A stretch of DNA of 64,000 nt from Maribacter halichondriae (GTDB lineage Bacteria; Bacteroidota; Bacteroidia; Flavobacteriales; Flavobacteriaceae): assembly GCF_027474825.1 (NCBI RefSeq), contig NZ_CP107030.1:2858529-2922528 (forward strand). The letters are read 5' to 3'. The notes under the pieces were generated by a model. It searched no databases and was not told the DNA's origin. It saw nothing but the letters and a program-made list of their open reading frames with translations. This document shows positions 26,769 to 36,307 of the stretch, one piece after another. Made by a program: the position numbers and the translations under genes. Numbering within the stretch: position 1 is the first letter of the stretch; each line of letters starts with the position of its first letter.

Positions 26769-28145
26769 TTAGAGGTTTCCCCAATTAGCCTCAATTAACC
26801 CAATTTTCTTTGTTTTTAAATCCATAGAATAAATTCTACTTGGCCCAGACCGATCTGAAATAAATAGAATTGAATTTGGTTTAAAGCCAGTTTTTGGAGA
26901 TGAATCATGAAATTCACCAGATGTGAGTTGCTCTATTTTCTTTGTTTTAATGTGAGCAACATATATGTGATAGTTACCTGTTCTATTTGAAGAGAAAAGT
27001 AATTTATCATCACCACTACCTAACCAATGGGTTCCAAACTCGTTAAACTTTCCTTCCGCAGCGGCAAACGTTTTTCCTGTGGCTACCTCATAAACATACG
27101 AATCAGGATTTCTTCCATTATCATTACCTTGAGTATATGAGATATACTTTCCGGATTTAGACCAATTTGGAAAGCTTTCAACTAAACCTTCACTTTTTGT
27201 GACTTTAGTTCTTCCTGTGCCATCTGGGTTCATAATGAACAAACATGGAGGCGTATGTTGTTTCGGCTGTGATAAAAACGCTACTTTTTTTCCATCAGGT
27301 GACCAATCTGCCTCGTTATTTAATCGGTCATTATTTGTTAAGCGTACTTGATTTGAACCATCAATATTCATTTTATATAACTCCTCTTTACGGTCTCTTT
27401 GAGATGTAAAAATGATTTCTCTGCCATCAGGAGATACTCCTGGTAGAAAATCTTTATCTTCATTATTTGTTAACTGTATAACATTGTTTCCATCTATATC
27501 CATACTATATATTTCGTCATCACCATCTTTATCCGAAACAAATAGGATTCTTTTTGAATTTGGAATAACAACTGCATATTTATAGTCATATGCTTTATCA
27601 TATTTACGTTCCCACACCAATGTTGACAAAAGCTCTAGTTCATTGTTTGCATCATATTTATAACTTGTTGAACGCATTTTATCCTCACCAAAAAGCAAGT
27701 GAGAATCTTTATGTTTTTCCGACGTACCGTTTGGGTAGAAAAACTCCATTTCACCAATACGCTCATCTTTAGTTATAATGGTTGATTCTCCAATTGCATA
27801 ACTACTGCCATCGGATGAACGTTGTATAATGATAGATTTTTTCTTATTGGGAGAGTAAAACTCTGTAAAAGACCAAAAATGAATGGTGTCTTTTTTAGCG
27901 TTTACTCCATAAATATTTCCTTCAATACTTAAAGGGTCTTTTCTAGTGAACTTTAAAATAAAATCGTTAAAACCTATGGTATCCCCAACTTTGAATTGGG
28001 GATTAAATGCCTTCCAGTTGCCACCTTCTTTGGTTATATAGTCATAGAAAGCGGTATGCATGTCAGCGTCACTGTTTTGTGAAAACCCGAGATTTACCAA
28101 AACAAGGAATAGTATTAAGGGATATTTGACATTAAACTTCGTCAT
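26769..28145 (-). CDS. Secreted TolB/PD40-type beta-propeller protein
   Basis: A 458-residue exported protein (signal PLILFLVLVNLGFSQ). The N-terminal part (about 25-190) is unassigned (FYDYITKEGGNWKAFNP, HFWSFTEFYSPNKK). The C-terminal part has PD40 blades: NSKRILFVSDKDGDDEIYSMDIDG, GVSPDGREIIFTSQRDRKEELYKMNIDG, DWSPDGKKVAFLSQ, NWSKSGKYISYTQG, LLFSSNRTGNYHIYVAHI. Such propellers bind proteins or glycans at the cell surface. It starts 14 bp inside the DoxX gene end, so they are probably co-translated. Substrate not predictable. Confidence 0.87.
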   Translation of the reverse strand: MTKFNVKYPLILFLVLVNLGFSQNSDADMHTAFYDYITKEGGNWKAFNPQFKVGDTIGFNDFILKFTRKDPLSIEGNIYGVNAKKDTIHFWSFTEFYSPNKKKSIIIQRSSDGSSYAIGESTIITKDERIGEMEFFYPNGTSEKHKDSHLLFGEDKMRSTSYKYDANNELELLSTLVWERKYDKAYDYKYAVVIPNSKRILFVSDKDGDDEIYSMDIDGNNVIQLTNNEDKDFLPGVSPDGREIIFTSQRDRKEELYKMNIDGSNQVRLTNNDRLNNEADWSPDGKKVAFLSQPKQHTPPCLFIMNPDGTGRTKVTKSEGLVESFPNWSKSGKYISYTQGNDNGRNPDSYVYEVATGKTFAAAEGKFNEFGTHWLGSGDDKLLFSSNRTGNYHIYVAHIKTKKIEQLTSGEFHDSSPKTGFKPNSILFISDRSGPSRIYSMDLKTKKIGLIEANWGNL

Positions 28146-28542
28146 TGTTTTTATTGTTTTTTCTGTTGAAAATTTTAAATGGAATTTCCGGATTAAAAAA
28201 TAGAATGATTGCCATTAACAAGTAGCAAAAAGCCAACTCACCTTCGCTCCAAAATAGGCCTTTGTGCATATAGAAAACTGCTACGCCAAGCACTGAAACA
28301 ATCAAGATAGAAACGAGTCTAGTCCAAAGGCCCAATACCAATAACAAACCACCAAAGAATTCAACCGATTTAGCGATAAATCCTAATATGTTTGGTAGAG
28401 GAAAGTGGTTGTTTTCCAGGTATGCTGTAAAATCTTGCGAACCATTGGTTTCAAAGAAAAACCAGTAACTATGGTACATTAGCATGATTCCAAGCCAATA
28501 ACGAATAATCCAAACTAGATTAAGCTTAGGTATTTTAATCAT
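28132..28542 (-). CDS. DoxX-family membrane protein
   Basis: A 136-residue four-helix membrane protein. WIIRYWLGIMLMYHSYWFFFE, ILGFIAKSVEFFGGLLLVLGLWTRLVSILIVSVLGVAVFYM and FCYLLMAIILFF match the DoxX pattern (including the SVEFFGGLLLVLGLWTR core). DoxX proteins are subunits of quinone-linked oxidoreductases in some lineages, but most are of unknown role. It overlaps the propeller gene downstream and the SMP-30-like gene upstream by a few bases, consistent with one operon. Confidence 0.88.
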   Translation of the reverse strand: MIKIPKLNLVWIIRYWLGIMLMYHSYWFFFETNGSQDFTAYLENNHFPLPNILGFIAKSVEFFGGLLLVLGLWTRLVSILIVSVLGVAVFYMHKGLFWSEGELAFCYLLMAIILFFNPEIPFKIFNRKNNKNNDEV

Positions 28543-29553
28543 TGATTTTTACTTTTAGAATAGTGGGTTCATATAGTCTTTCTATAGAAAACAAGCTGCC
28601 ATCTTCATTGAAGCTACCAAACTGGGCATTTGCTATATAGTAAAAGGTATCATCAACCAATTCTCCAGTAGTTGGATTGTTCATCATGGGATGATTTACT
28701 TCGAGCAATGTGGATTTTAAAATCGATGTTCCGGTTGAATCCAAGTGAAATTGTTGAACTGTCCTAATGTCCGGTTGGATTCCAATTAAAGAATTATTGA
28801 AGTAATAGAGGCCATCTATACTTTCGCGATGCGATATTTTAAGACCTTCAGGTATTTGAATCGGACTAATTTTTCCGTTTGAAATGTCAACCACTGCTAT
28901 TCCTTCAGAATGGGCCACATACAGTTTTGATTCATCATCAGACAGAGTAATACCGTTAGGATATTTAATAATATCCGAAGAATATAATATTGCTAGTTGG
29001 TCATTATCATTGGAGATTTTGTAAATAGAAGATTCTGAGAACATATGGCTAATAAATACGTCCCCGGCACTATTTACGACAAGGTCATTGAAAAAGTGAA
29101 CTTCCCCTGGGGCATCCAACAAAAACTTTTTAATGAGCTTTCCATTATCTAAATTGAATTTAAAAATCCCGGCGGGCCTACCTTGCTCTTCATCCTTCAA
29201 ATTGTATCCTTCAAGATTGTCTCCTCCCGAACTACATGCCCATAGGATTCTTCTTTTAGAATCGATTTTAACCCCACGACCATCCAAAGGCCATCTTGTT
29301 TTGGGTGGATAAAATCTGAGATTGCCCCATTCTTTGAGACCTTGATAATTTTACCCTTTCTAGTGCTTCCCATATAAAAATCCCCATTGGCCGAATCATA
29401 AGCGATACTTTCTGGCAGTAGATCTTTCTCTGGAATTGAGAATGAGGTATAACTGTTATTAATCCTGGTTTTTTCACTTTGGGCATTCATGTCTACTTGA
29501 ATGAATGTCAAGACGTAAAGAAAGAGAACCGAAAATCCGATGTTTCTGCGCAC
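28535..29553 (-). pseudogene. Secreted SMP-30/gluconolactonase-like propeller, one frameshift
   Basis: The first frame (start at 29553; signal IGFSVLFLYVLTFIQVDMNAQ) gives SIPEKDLLPESIAYDSANGDFYMGSTRKGKIIKVSKNG. The second gives VKIDSKRRILWACSSGGDNLEGYN, GEVHFFNDLVVNSAGDVFISHMFSESSIYKI and YPNGITLSDDESKLYVAHSEGIAVVDI. Adding one base to the four-base run at 29272-29275 joins them as DGLWMVVGVKIDSKRR. The whole is an SMP-30/NHL-type lactonase-like six-blade propeller of about 338 residues. Metal ligands are suggested by the ND and N-G motifs. Apart from the single shift it looks intact. Confidence 0.75.
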
Positions 29554-29756
29554 GAGTTATAATTTTGAACATTAAATTTAGGAATGATTACTACCGGCTT
29601 TGATTTTATTACATTAACACTGTATATGGTTATGTGAAATAAGTTTTTCCCTATGTGTATCGCGAATTGTTTATTTTACATACCGCAAGAGCGGGTTCAC
29701 ATAAAAAATCGATTTACATTAATTGTAAGCCGTACGTTTGTGGATTGTGAGCAAAA

Positions 29757-30803
29757 TTGATTTTGAACTTAAAACAGATAACATATCATATCCTTTTTTG
29801 GGTAATCATAATGACCTCATTTGCGGTATCGGAATGGGGTTACAGGCAAAGCTTCGCGGAAGCAGTTATATTCGAAGTGTTGTTTCTGCCTTCAAGGTTA
29901 GTTGCTGTTTATGTAAATTGGTTTTTGTTGATACCCAAGTACCTTTATAGAAGTAAGTTTGTAGCATACTTCCTTTCATTAATCCTTCTCTTGGTCATTG
30001 TTGGTATAGCTCATCGTTACTTTGTTTTATATTGGGGCTATCCGAAATATTTTCCTCAATGGATGACGGATGCAAGTATTGAGCCCTTGAACTTTTCCCG
30101 ATTGGTACAGGCGATACTGATCATTGTTTCTCCAGTGGCATTCACAACGGGTTTCAAATTGTTTTTGGATTGGTTCCGGAATCGCAAAGAAACTGAAGCC
30201 TTACGGCAAGAAAAAACCGATGCGGAATTGAAATTTTTAAAGTCGCAGACCAATCCTCATTTTCTGTTTAATACCCTTAATAGTATTTATGGACTTGCAT
30301 TGGAAAAATCAGAAAAAACCCCAAGCCTTATCCTAAAGCTTTCCGATATACTTAATTATACTCTATATGAGTCCAATATTGATAAAATTCCCTTGAACAA
30401 GGAATTGACTTTAATAGAGAATATCATTTCCTTGGAAAAGGAAAGGTATGACAAACGGGTGTCCTTGACCTTCAAAGTAGAGGGCAAGACCGAAAATATT
30501 GAAATACCTCCATTAATCTTGGTCCCTTTTGTTGAAAATGCTTTTAAACATGGATTGAAAAATGAGGTGAAAAAGGGGTTTATAAACATCAATGTTAAGG
30601 CAGAAGATAATTTGTTATCTTTTATCATCGAGAATAGTGCGACAGACGCTGAGAAAAAAAGTGATACCGGGGGACTGGGTCTCAAAAACGTTTCTCGGCG
30701 TTTAGACCTGATCTATGGGAAGGACAAAGAACTTTACATTCATAAAGCAAACAATACTTTTCTAGTCCGGTTAACTATAAAATCAGATGGGGATGAAACT
30801 TAA
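29757..30803 (+). CDS. LytS-type sensor histidine kinase
   Basis: A 348-residue membrane kinase with four hydrophobic helices in residues about 5-135 (YHILFWVIIMTSFAVS, YFLSLILLLVIVGIA, VQAILIIVSPVAFTT). The His_kinase (PF06580) core follows: LKFLKSQTNPHFLFNTLNSIYGLAL with the phospho-acceptor His, KLSDILNYTLYE, and the ATP-binding region PLILVPFVENAFKHGL and GGLGLKNVSRRLDLIYG. The start is TTG 29757 in this frame and is uncertain. It overlaps the LytTR response regulator by 17 bp, forming a classical LytS/LytTR pair. Signal unknown. Confidence 0.9.
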   Translation: MILNLKQITYHILFWVIIMTSFAVSEWGYRQSFAEAVIFEVLFLPSRLVAVYVNWFLLIPKYLYRSKFVAYFLSLILLLVIVGIAHRYFVLYWGYPKYFPQWMTDASIEPLNFSRLVQAILIIVSPVAFTTGFKLFLDWFRNRKETEALRQEKTDAELKFLKSQTNPHFLFNTLNSIYGLALEKSEKTPSLILKLSDILNYTLYESNIDKIPLNKELTLIENIISLEKERYDKRVSLTFKVEGKTENIEIPPLILVPFVENAFKHGLKNEVKKGFININVKAEDNLLSFIIENSATDAEKKSDTGGLGLKNVSRRLDLIYGKDKELYIHKANNTFLVRLTIKSDGDET

Positions 30804-31500
30804 ATGCCTTATAGTTGATGATGAACCAATCGCTCAGAACATTGTAAAGGGCTTTATTTCGGACACGCCCAATCTAGAAGTATTCGGGGTATGTGATAAT
30901 GCTATGGAAGCATTGCGGATACTTAATGAAAATGCCATAGACATTCTTTTTTTGGATATAGAGATGCCCAAGATAACAGGACTGGGCTTTTTAAAAACCC
31001 TAACAAATCCCCCACCAACAATTCTCACCACCGCCTATAGGGAATTTGCACTTGAGGGTTATGAGTTAAATGTGGTCGATTATTTACTTAAACCTTTTTC
31101 TTTTGAGCGGTTTTTAAGGGCAGTGAATAAAGTTGGTTCCAATTTCAATAAGAAGCCCTCGATAAACAATAATCTACTGTCAGATAGACCTTTTGTTTAC
31201 TTTGCTGTTGACAGGAAAAATGTTAAGGTGTATTATGACGAAATCAAGTATATAGAAGGATTGAACAATTACGTCAAAATCTACTTCAACGATGAATTCT
31301 TGGTAGTCTACCATACATTGATCGAACTTGAAAAAAAACTCCCTGAAAAGCAGTTTGTCCGTATTCATAAATCCCATATAATTTCCCTTTCCAAAATAAA
31401 GGCATATGGTAGCGACTATGTGGAGATAGCTGATAAGCAATTGTCCATCGGAAATACCTACAAGGATGCTTTTTTTGACATCCTTAAAAGGAAAGGATAG
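30787..31500 (+). CDS. LytTR response regulator (pair 1)
   Basis: A 237-residue response regulator. The receiver domain has CLIVDDEPIAQ, phospho-acceptor Asp in ILFLDIEMPKITG, TTAYREFALEGYELNVVDYLLKPF (Thr/Lys switch residues). The LytTR domain at about 135-237 has FAVDRKNVKVYYDEIKYIEGLNNYVKIYF, FVRIHKSHIISLSKIKAYGSDYVEI and GNTYKDAFFDILKR. It overlaps the upstream kinase. The target promoters are not visible. A second pair faces it from the other side, about 290 bp away. Confidence 0.94.
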   Translation: MGMKLKCLIVDDEPIAQNIVKGFISDTPNLEVFGVCDNAMEALRILNENAIDILFLDIEMPKITGLGFLKTLTNPPPTILTTAYREFALEGYELNVVDYLLKPFSFERFLRAVNKVGSNFNKKPSINNNLLSDRPFVYFAVDRKNVKVYYDEIKYIEGLNNYVKIYFNDEFLVVYHTLIELEKKLPEKQFVRIHKSHIISLSKIKAYGSDYVEIADKQLSIGNTYKDAFFDILKRKG

Positions 31501-31793
31501 TTTCTGGTAACAGGGTTTGGTACAATAGTCAAAATTAGTTGAAAATATAGAGTTGATTGCTTTCCAATAAAGGGAACCTATTTTAAGATTTTTCTAAACT
31601 GGTTTCGTAATATGGCCGATTTATTAGGCTATAAGAAGTATGAAATTATATTTACAAATAACCATAAGTGATAGCCATTTATTAAATATTCATATATTAT
31701 TTAAAAAATTCTATTCCCGATTCAACTAAAAGGAATCTCTAATAGCAGGTTCAATATTTTCAGCTAGATAGAAAGACTAAAGTACATGGGCGG

Positions 31794-32507
31794 CTAGAAT
31801 TTCCTTTGTTCAATGGCTTTAAAAAAAGCAGATTTGTAGGTTTCGCCAATCGGGAGGTCAGTATTGTTTACGAATACGGCCAAGGAATCTGTTTTCTCTA
31901 TATGCTGCAATGCCACAAGGTAAGAACGATGAATTTGAATAAAGTCTTTCGTTGGCAGGTATTCATAAAGGTGTTTTAAGGTACTATACGTGATAATCTG
32001 CTTATGCCTTAAATGAATTGCCAGATAGTTCTTTAGACTTTCAATATAAATTATCTCTTTGAGAAACACTTTCTCAAAATTATTCTTGCCATTAGTCTTG
32101 ACAAACAAATATCCTTCTGCCAGTGCTGGTATAATATCCTCTGTTTTTCCTTTCATATCCTTAACTTTTAATACTGCCTCGTAAAAGCGTTCAAATTCAA
32201 ATGGTTTTAAAAGATAATCGACAGCATTCAATCCATAACTTTCCAAAGCAAATTGAGGGTAGGCAGTAGTAAAAATGATTTTCACTCGTCCCTTTAAGAG
32301 TTTGGAGAGCTGAATACCCGTTATATCAGGCATTTGAATGTCTAAAAATATCAGGTCTATGGCTGTAGTTTCTGCTATACTCAATGCTTCTAAGGCACTG
32401 GATGTAGTACCGACCAACTCTAAGAAAGTTACTTTGGCCAAGTATTTTTCTAGCAAACGAATTGCAGGTGGTTCGTCATCCACGATGATACATTTTAATT
32501 TTTCCAT
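31794..32507 (-). CDS. LytTR response regulator (pair 2)
   Basis: A 237-residue receiver-LytTR protein, the same length as pair 1 and clearly homologous but diverged. It shows CIIVDDEPPAIRLL, LIFLDIQMPDITGIQ (Asp acceptor), TTAYPQFALESYGLNAVDYLLKPFEFERFY, then LytTR with KVFLKEIIYIESLKNYLAIHL, FIQIHRSYLVALQHIE and GETYKSAFFKAIEQ. It starts six bases after the end of the (frame-corrected) kinase gene, so the pair is an operon. Convergent with pair 1. Confidence 0.94.
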   Translation of the reverse strand: MEKLKCIIVDDEPPAIRLLEKYLAKVTFLELVGTTSSALEALSIAETTAIDLIFLDIQMPDITGIQLSKLLKGRVKIIFTTAYPQFALESYGLNAVDYLLKPFEFERFYEAVLKVKDMKGKTEDIIPALAEGYLFVKTNGKNNFEKVFLKEIIYIESLKNYLAIHLRHKQIITYSTLKHLYEYLPTKDFIQIHRSYLVALQHIEKTDSLAVFVNNTDLPIGETYKSAFFKAIEQRKF

Positions 32508-32512
32508 AGCGA

Positions 32513-33558
32513 TTAATGGGGTAACGGGATTAAAAGTCGCCCTTCAAAAATAATTTCATTATGCGAGAAGTCAAGTTCGAAAGCATTACCATAAATAGCT
32601 TTTAACCTGTTTTTAAGATTTACTTCTCCGATACCTTTTTTGAATACTTCTCGGTTGTGGATATCTTGTTTCTGGTAAGCACGGTAATCTCTTGATCTGT
32701 TATTCGTATGGTAAGTTTTGCCGGATGTCTCTTATCGTTCAAAATACCATGTTTAAATATATTTTCCACAAAATGAATCAATACGAATGTTGGGAAGGGC
32801 TGGTCTTGAATGGCACCATGTATCTCGTAATCTAAAAACATGTTGTCTTCAAAACGTTTTTTTTGAAAATGGATATAGTCGGCAACGAACTGTAGCTCGC
32901 GACTTAGCGGCATAAAATCTTGATGGGTTTCATAAGTGACATAACGCAATAGTTGGGACAATCTATGGATATCTTTTGCCGTTTCAGGCCGCGTATCGAC
33001 TAATTCGGTATAGAAGGTATTCAGGGTATTGAATAAAAAATGCGGTTCCAATTGGGTTTTCAAGAGACTTAATTCAGCTTTTTTGTGTTCTAATTGCAGC
33101 CTGTTTATTTTAATATTGTTTTCAATAAATTCAAACAGCAGATATAAAGAGGTACTGAAAAGCAGGGCTTTGGTCGCATAATATGAATTATCCATTACAT
33201 AGTAACCCAACGCTCTCGAGCTTTCGAAATAGTTATGAATGCCCGTAATATTGAACAGTAGTATTTCATCCAAAACGTAACGGATACTCGAGTACACTAA
33301 AAAGAGAAGTAATATGGCTACTATGAAGTGTAGAATCTTCTTTTTTGCAATAGTTCGGGGACATATTAAGTAGTAATTGAGAAAATAAACCAAAAAAAAG
33401 ACGACATAAAAACTTATCAGGTATAAAAAATAAGGATATCGAAGCTTACGAAAGAAATCATCTGATGTATTCAATACATAGAAGCTGAACATATCCATGA
33501 TTACGATGACCGTCAATAGAACGATATGATATTTCCATTGCTGTTTTCGAATTTTCAT
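32513..33558 (-). pseudogene. LytS-type sensor histidine kinase (pair 2), one frameshift near the end
   Basis: The frame starting at 33558 encodes four or five membrane helices (IVLLTVIVIMDMFSFYVL, YLISFYVVFFLVYFLNYYLI, FIVAILLLFLVYSSI) and the kinase core LSLLKTQLEPHFLFNTLNTFYTELV. It then stops prematurely at 32620. Adding one A to the six-base run 32636-32641 restores KGIGEVNLKNRLKAIYG and an end at 32513-32515 (LLIPLPH). That tail contains the conserved G-box, so the shift removes part of the ATP site. It may be a sequencing error, because everything else is intact. Confidence 0.85.
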
Positions 33559-33784
33559 AAATCAAAACTATTCAATTTAAGCCAATGTCTTGGTGTTTTC
33601 TGACAAAGCCATCTTTTCCTTGTACCAAATGGACAATACACACAATAAATCGATAGGTCATATGTTTTATCCGGTTAGTACGATAGAATTCCGTTTTCGT
33701 GTAATTCGGATTTTTTTTGGGTTCCTTGATATAGTTTTGGTTTCGGGACAAAATAAATTTTAACAAGCCCTAAAACCGACGAGC

Positions 33785-34465
33785 ATGAACATAAAATTCA
33801 ATTTCAAATTTGTAATTTCCTTTTTGGCCTTGATGTTTATGATGCACGAGGCCCATGAAATAGCACATACCGCCCTGGGGCGAATCATTTGTGGTGGTTG
33901 GGGGGAGCGAGACTTCAACGTATGGGGGCTAGCGGAAGGTTGTAATCAAGGTGATCTTGTTTCGATGCTGCCCACATATATTGGTCCCATTTTTACTTTT
34001 ATTATGATTTGGGTCGGGGCATTTTTGCTAAAACCTGATAACAGCGTTCAGAAAAAATCCTTCGGCTTCGCACTTATTTTTGCCAATATGCCTGTTGCGA
34101 GAATTGTTACCGCAGCCTTTGGAGGTGGAGACGAAGTTTATGCCACCAATGTTTTGCTTGATAATTATTCTTTAGCTTGGGCAATCGGTCTAATGGCTAT
34201 CCTGATGATTCTGGCTTATCCTTTGTACAGGGCATTCGTATCAATTCAGAAAAAAAGGGTTTCTTGGTTTTTATTGTTCTTCTTCGCGCCTATGATTATC
34301 GATTTGGTCGTCGTGCTGGGACTGATGAACACCTTATTGGAAAAAGGGATACTGGCAGATTATTGGATATTAGGCTCCCCCATATTGGTAAGTCTTTGGA
34401 CAATTTTCGTGATTCTGGTTTTTATTTTAATGCGAAAACATATTTTTACTTTGTTTGTAAAATAG
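33785..34465 (+). CDS. Membrane protein with HExxH motif, M50-like putative zinc peptidase
   Basis: A 226-residue membrane protein. The first helix carries MHEAHEIAHTALG, where His24-Glu25-x-x-His28 is a zinc-peptidase HExxH. The fourth region, IFANMPVARIVTAAFGGGDE, resembles the M50 NxxP segment that supplies the third ligand. Helices at about 55-75, 120-145, 158-180 and 195-217 complete a six-helix-like fold. The family is not certain. A non-catalytic membrane protein is possible, but the motif position inside a helix is as in intramembrane proteases. Divergent from the pair 2 kinase; a hairpin follows. Confidence 0.55.
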   Translation: MNIKFNFKFVISFLALMFMMHEAHEIAHTALGRIICGGWGERDFNVWGLAEGCNQGDLVSMLPTYIGPIFTFIMIWVGAFLLKPDNSVQKKSFGFALIFANMPVARIVTAAFGGGDEVYATNVLLDNYSLAWAIGLMAILMILAYPLYRAFVSIQKKRVSWFLLFFFAPMIIDLVVVLGLMNTLLEKGILADYWILGSPILVSLWTIFVILVFILMRKHIFTLFVK

Positions 34466-34482
34466 AACTATAAAACATAGTT

Positions 34483-34512
34483 GTAGATAAGCCAAATTTG
34501 TTTTTTATCTAC
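34483..34512 (+). terminator. Hairpin after the M50-like gene
   Basis: GTAGATAA at 34483-34490 and TTATCTAC at 34505-34512 form an 8-bp perfect stem 18 bp after the stop codon, with T-rich sequence in and after the loop. Confidence 0.5.
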
Positions 34513-34584
34513 TATTTTCGGGTATATATAAGGACATGTGTTCTACGTCAGCGCCATCAGACGAAACGTTATAAATAATTAACT

Positions 34585-34800
34585 ATGATAAAAAAAATAC
34601 TCCCTTTCGTTGTTCTTATTGGAATGATTGGTTGTAAGTCGAATACCGCTACAGTTGATTACTTTGGACAATCTGAACCTGAAACAACCCCTGTGTTAAG
34701 AATAATTATAAAGATTAGCATCAGTTTTTTCATACCGTTTAATCATTTTATAAGGAACAATTACTCAATTACAATGGGAGGTAATTTTATATCGAATTAA
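34585..34800 (+). pseudogene. Truncated lipoprotein (N-terminus of a PD40-type protein)
   Basis: The frame begins with a lipoprotein signal (ILPFVVLIGMIGCKSN) followed by VDYFGQSEPETTP. That motif opens flavobacterial PD40 propeller lipoproteins, in which it is followed by hundreds of residues. Here the sequence changes to unrelated hydrophobic text (VLRIIIKISISFFIPFN) and stops after 71 codons. So only the leader and the first ~25 mature residues remain; the propeller is gone. The junction near 34690 marks a deletion or insertion. Confidence 0.6.
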
Positions 34801-35028
34801 GAGTATGTAACAAAATGTAAATATTATACTCCAAATCAGACTCAATACTAAAGTTATTTGCGAAAATGAAAGGCTTTAGTTCCAAAATCTTTAAGATGCT
34901 GATTGCAGAAATGAACACACTTACTTTTGGTTTTGTGCCCAAGAGACTTTTGAGTAAGCTCATTATCTGAACTGAAGTTTATCACAAAGGATTACAAATA
35001 GTCTGAATTAGATGTTAAAAATTACACC

Positions 35029-36174
35029 TTATTTAATTACATGAAAATGTTTAATCTTGTAGTTATTCATAAATTCTTTTGGAGTTACTATCATTATTTT
35101 TTTGAAATATTTATTGAAAGAAGTTTTATTATTAAATCCACACTCATAGGCAATCGCTTCAATAGTTAGGTTATCAAATTGAGGGTTCAATAACATTTTT
35201 TTTGCTTCTTCAACTCTATAAAAATTAATAAATTCGATAAAGGTTTTGTTACTAGACTCATTTAAAGCCTGCGACAAGTGATTTGTTGAAATTGATAAGG
35301 TATCGGCTACCTCATTAATCTTTAAATTTTTCTTTAAGTATAATTTTTCTTTTTCCATTAACTCTTCAAAACAAGTTAAATATTCTATTGATTCCTTATT
35401 AGAAAGGTTCGATTTTTCATATTTAGTTTTTGACTTAATTTTGTATAAAAATGGATCAAAAATTTTAGGTTCAGATAAAGCGAAATATCCAATTTGAAAA
35501 ATGAAAATCGAAACAATTAAAGTAATTAGATAGTCAAAATGAACGTTTAGGTTCATTAAAATATTTATTACAAAATATAATGCAATCAATGCACAGAACA
35601 GGGCAAATGAGAGCATTATTTTTTTAAGATTATTTTTTGATTCTATTTTATGCGTTGATATTTCTCGTATTGATAAAAATAAGTACATCAATAAAGAAAA
35701 AATTGCAAGATACTGCCAGAAGAATGTCCAAAAGTTAACAGAATATGGCATTTGTTTAGTTAATATGTTTAGCTTAATTTCTGAACTCAATTCATAAAAA
35801 TCTAACATTCGATAATTAAATACAAAAAATGGAATTAAGTGAAAGAGATCTTTCCAATTAAATTTTCTGTCATTCTTTATTCTATAAATAATGAAAAAAT
35901 AAAAAAGCGGACCATATAAATAAGTAAAGCTTAAAGTGACATTTGTAAAGTGAGGTGAATGCATCAAATATTGCGTCCAAAGTGCAACATTTTCAAGTAA
36001 ATTCAACGAAAAAAACGCTAATAAAGTGGCAAGAAAAAAATTACTTTTTTTAAAATAACTTTTCTTAGTATATAAAAAACTTGAAATAAATAATCCTTGT
36101 CCAGCAACCATCAAAAAGATAATAGTCCAGATATTCGCATTAGCACTAAATGTGGATATTGTTAAAAAATTCAT
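35029..36174 (-). CDS. AraC-family regulator with N-terminal membrane helices
   Basis: A 381-residue protein started at ATG 36172-36174 (MNFLTISTFSANANIW). Seven or so hydrophobic helices fill residues about 10-240 (IIFLMVAGQGLFISSFLY, FFLATLLAFFSLNLLENVALW, YFVINILMNLNVHFDYLITLIVSIFIFQIGYF). The C-terminal AraC HTH domain has LKKNLKINEVADTLSISTNHLSQALNESSNKTFIEFINFYRVEEAKKMLL and ECGFNNKTSFNKYFKKIM. This membrane-sensor AraC layout is typical of Bacteroidota. The neighbour to its right (36308) is transcribed in the same direction. Target genes unknown. Confidence 0.92.
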   Translation of the reverse strand: MNFLTISTFSANANIWTIIFLMVAGQGLFISSFLYTKKSYFKKSNFFLATLLAFFSLNLLENVALWTQYLMHSPHFTNVTLSFTYLYGPLFYFFIIYRIKNDRKFNWKDLFHLIPFFVFNYRMLDFYELSSEIKLNILTKQMPYSVNFWTFFWQYLAIFSLLMYLFLSIREISTHKIESKNNLKKIMLSFALFCALIALYFVINILMNLNVHFDYLITLIVSIFIFQIGYFALSEPKIFDPFLYKIKSKTKYEKSNLSNKESIEYLTCFEELMEKEKLYLKKNLKINEVADTLSISTNHLSQALNESSNKTFIEFINFYRVEEAKKMLLNPQFDNLTIEAIAYECGFNNKTSFNKYFKKIMIVTPKEFMNNYKIKHFHVIK

Positions 36175-36307
36175 TTCAGCTAACAAGTACAGATATCCTT
36201 TTTTATTAAAAAAGAAACATATATTACATTAGACTTATTAATTGCGGAAATGTTACAAAAAAGCGAATAAATATTGCATATTAAATCCTGTTAAGAAATA
36301 TTAAAAT

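Noticed and set aside
34861..34975. Short frame MKGFSSKIFKMLIAEMN...
   Set aside because: About 35 codons without signal or family; treated as non-coding.
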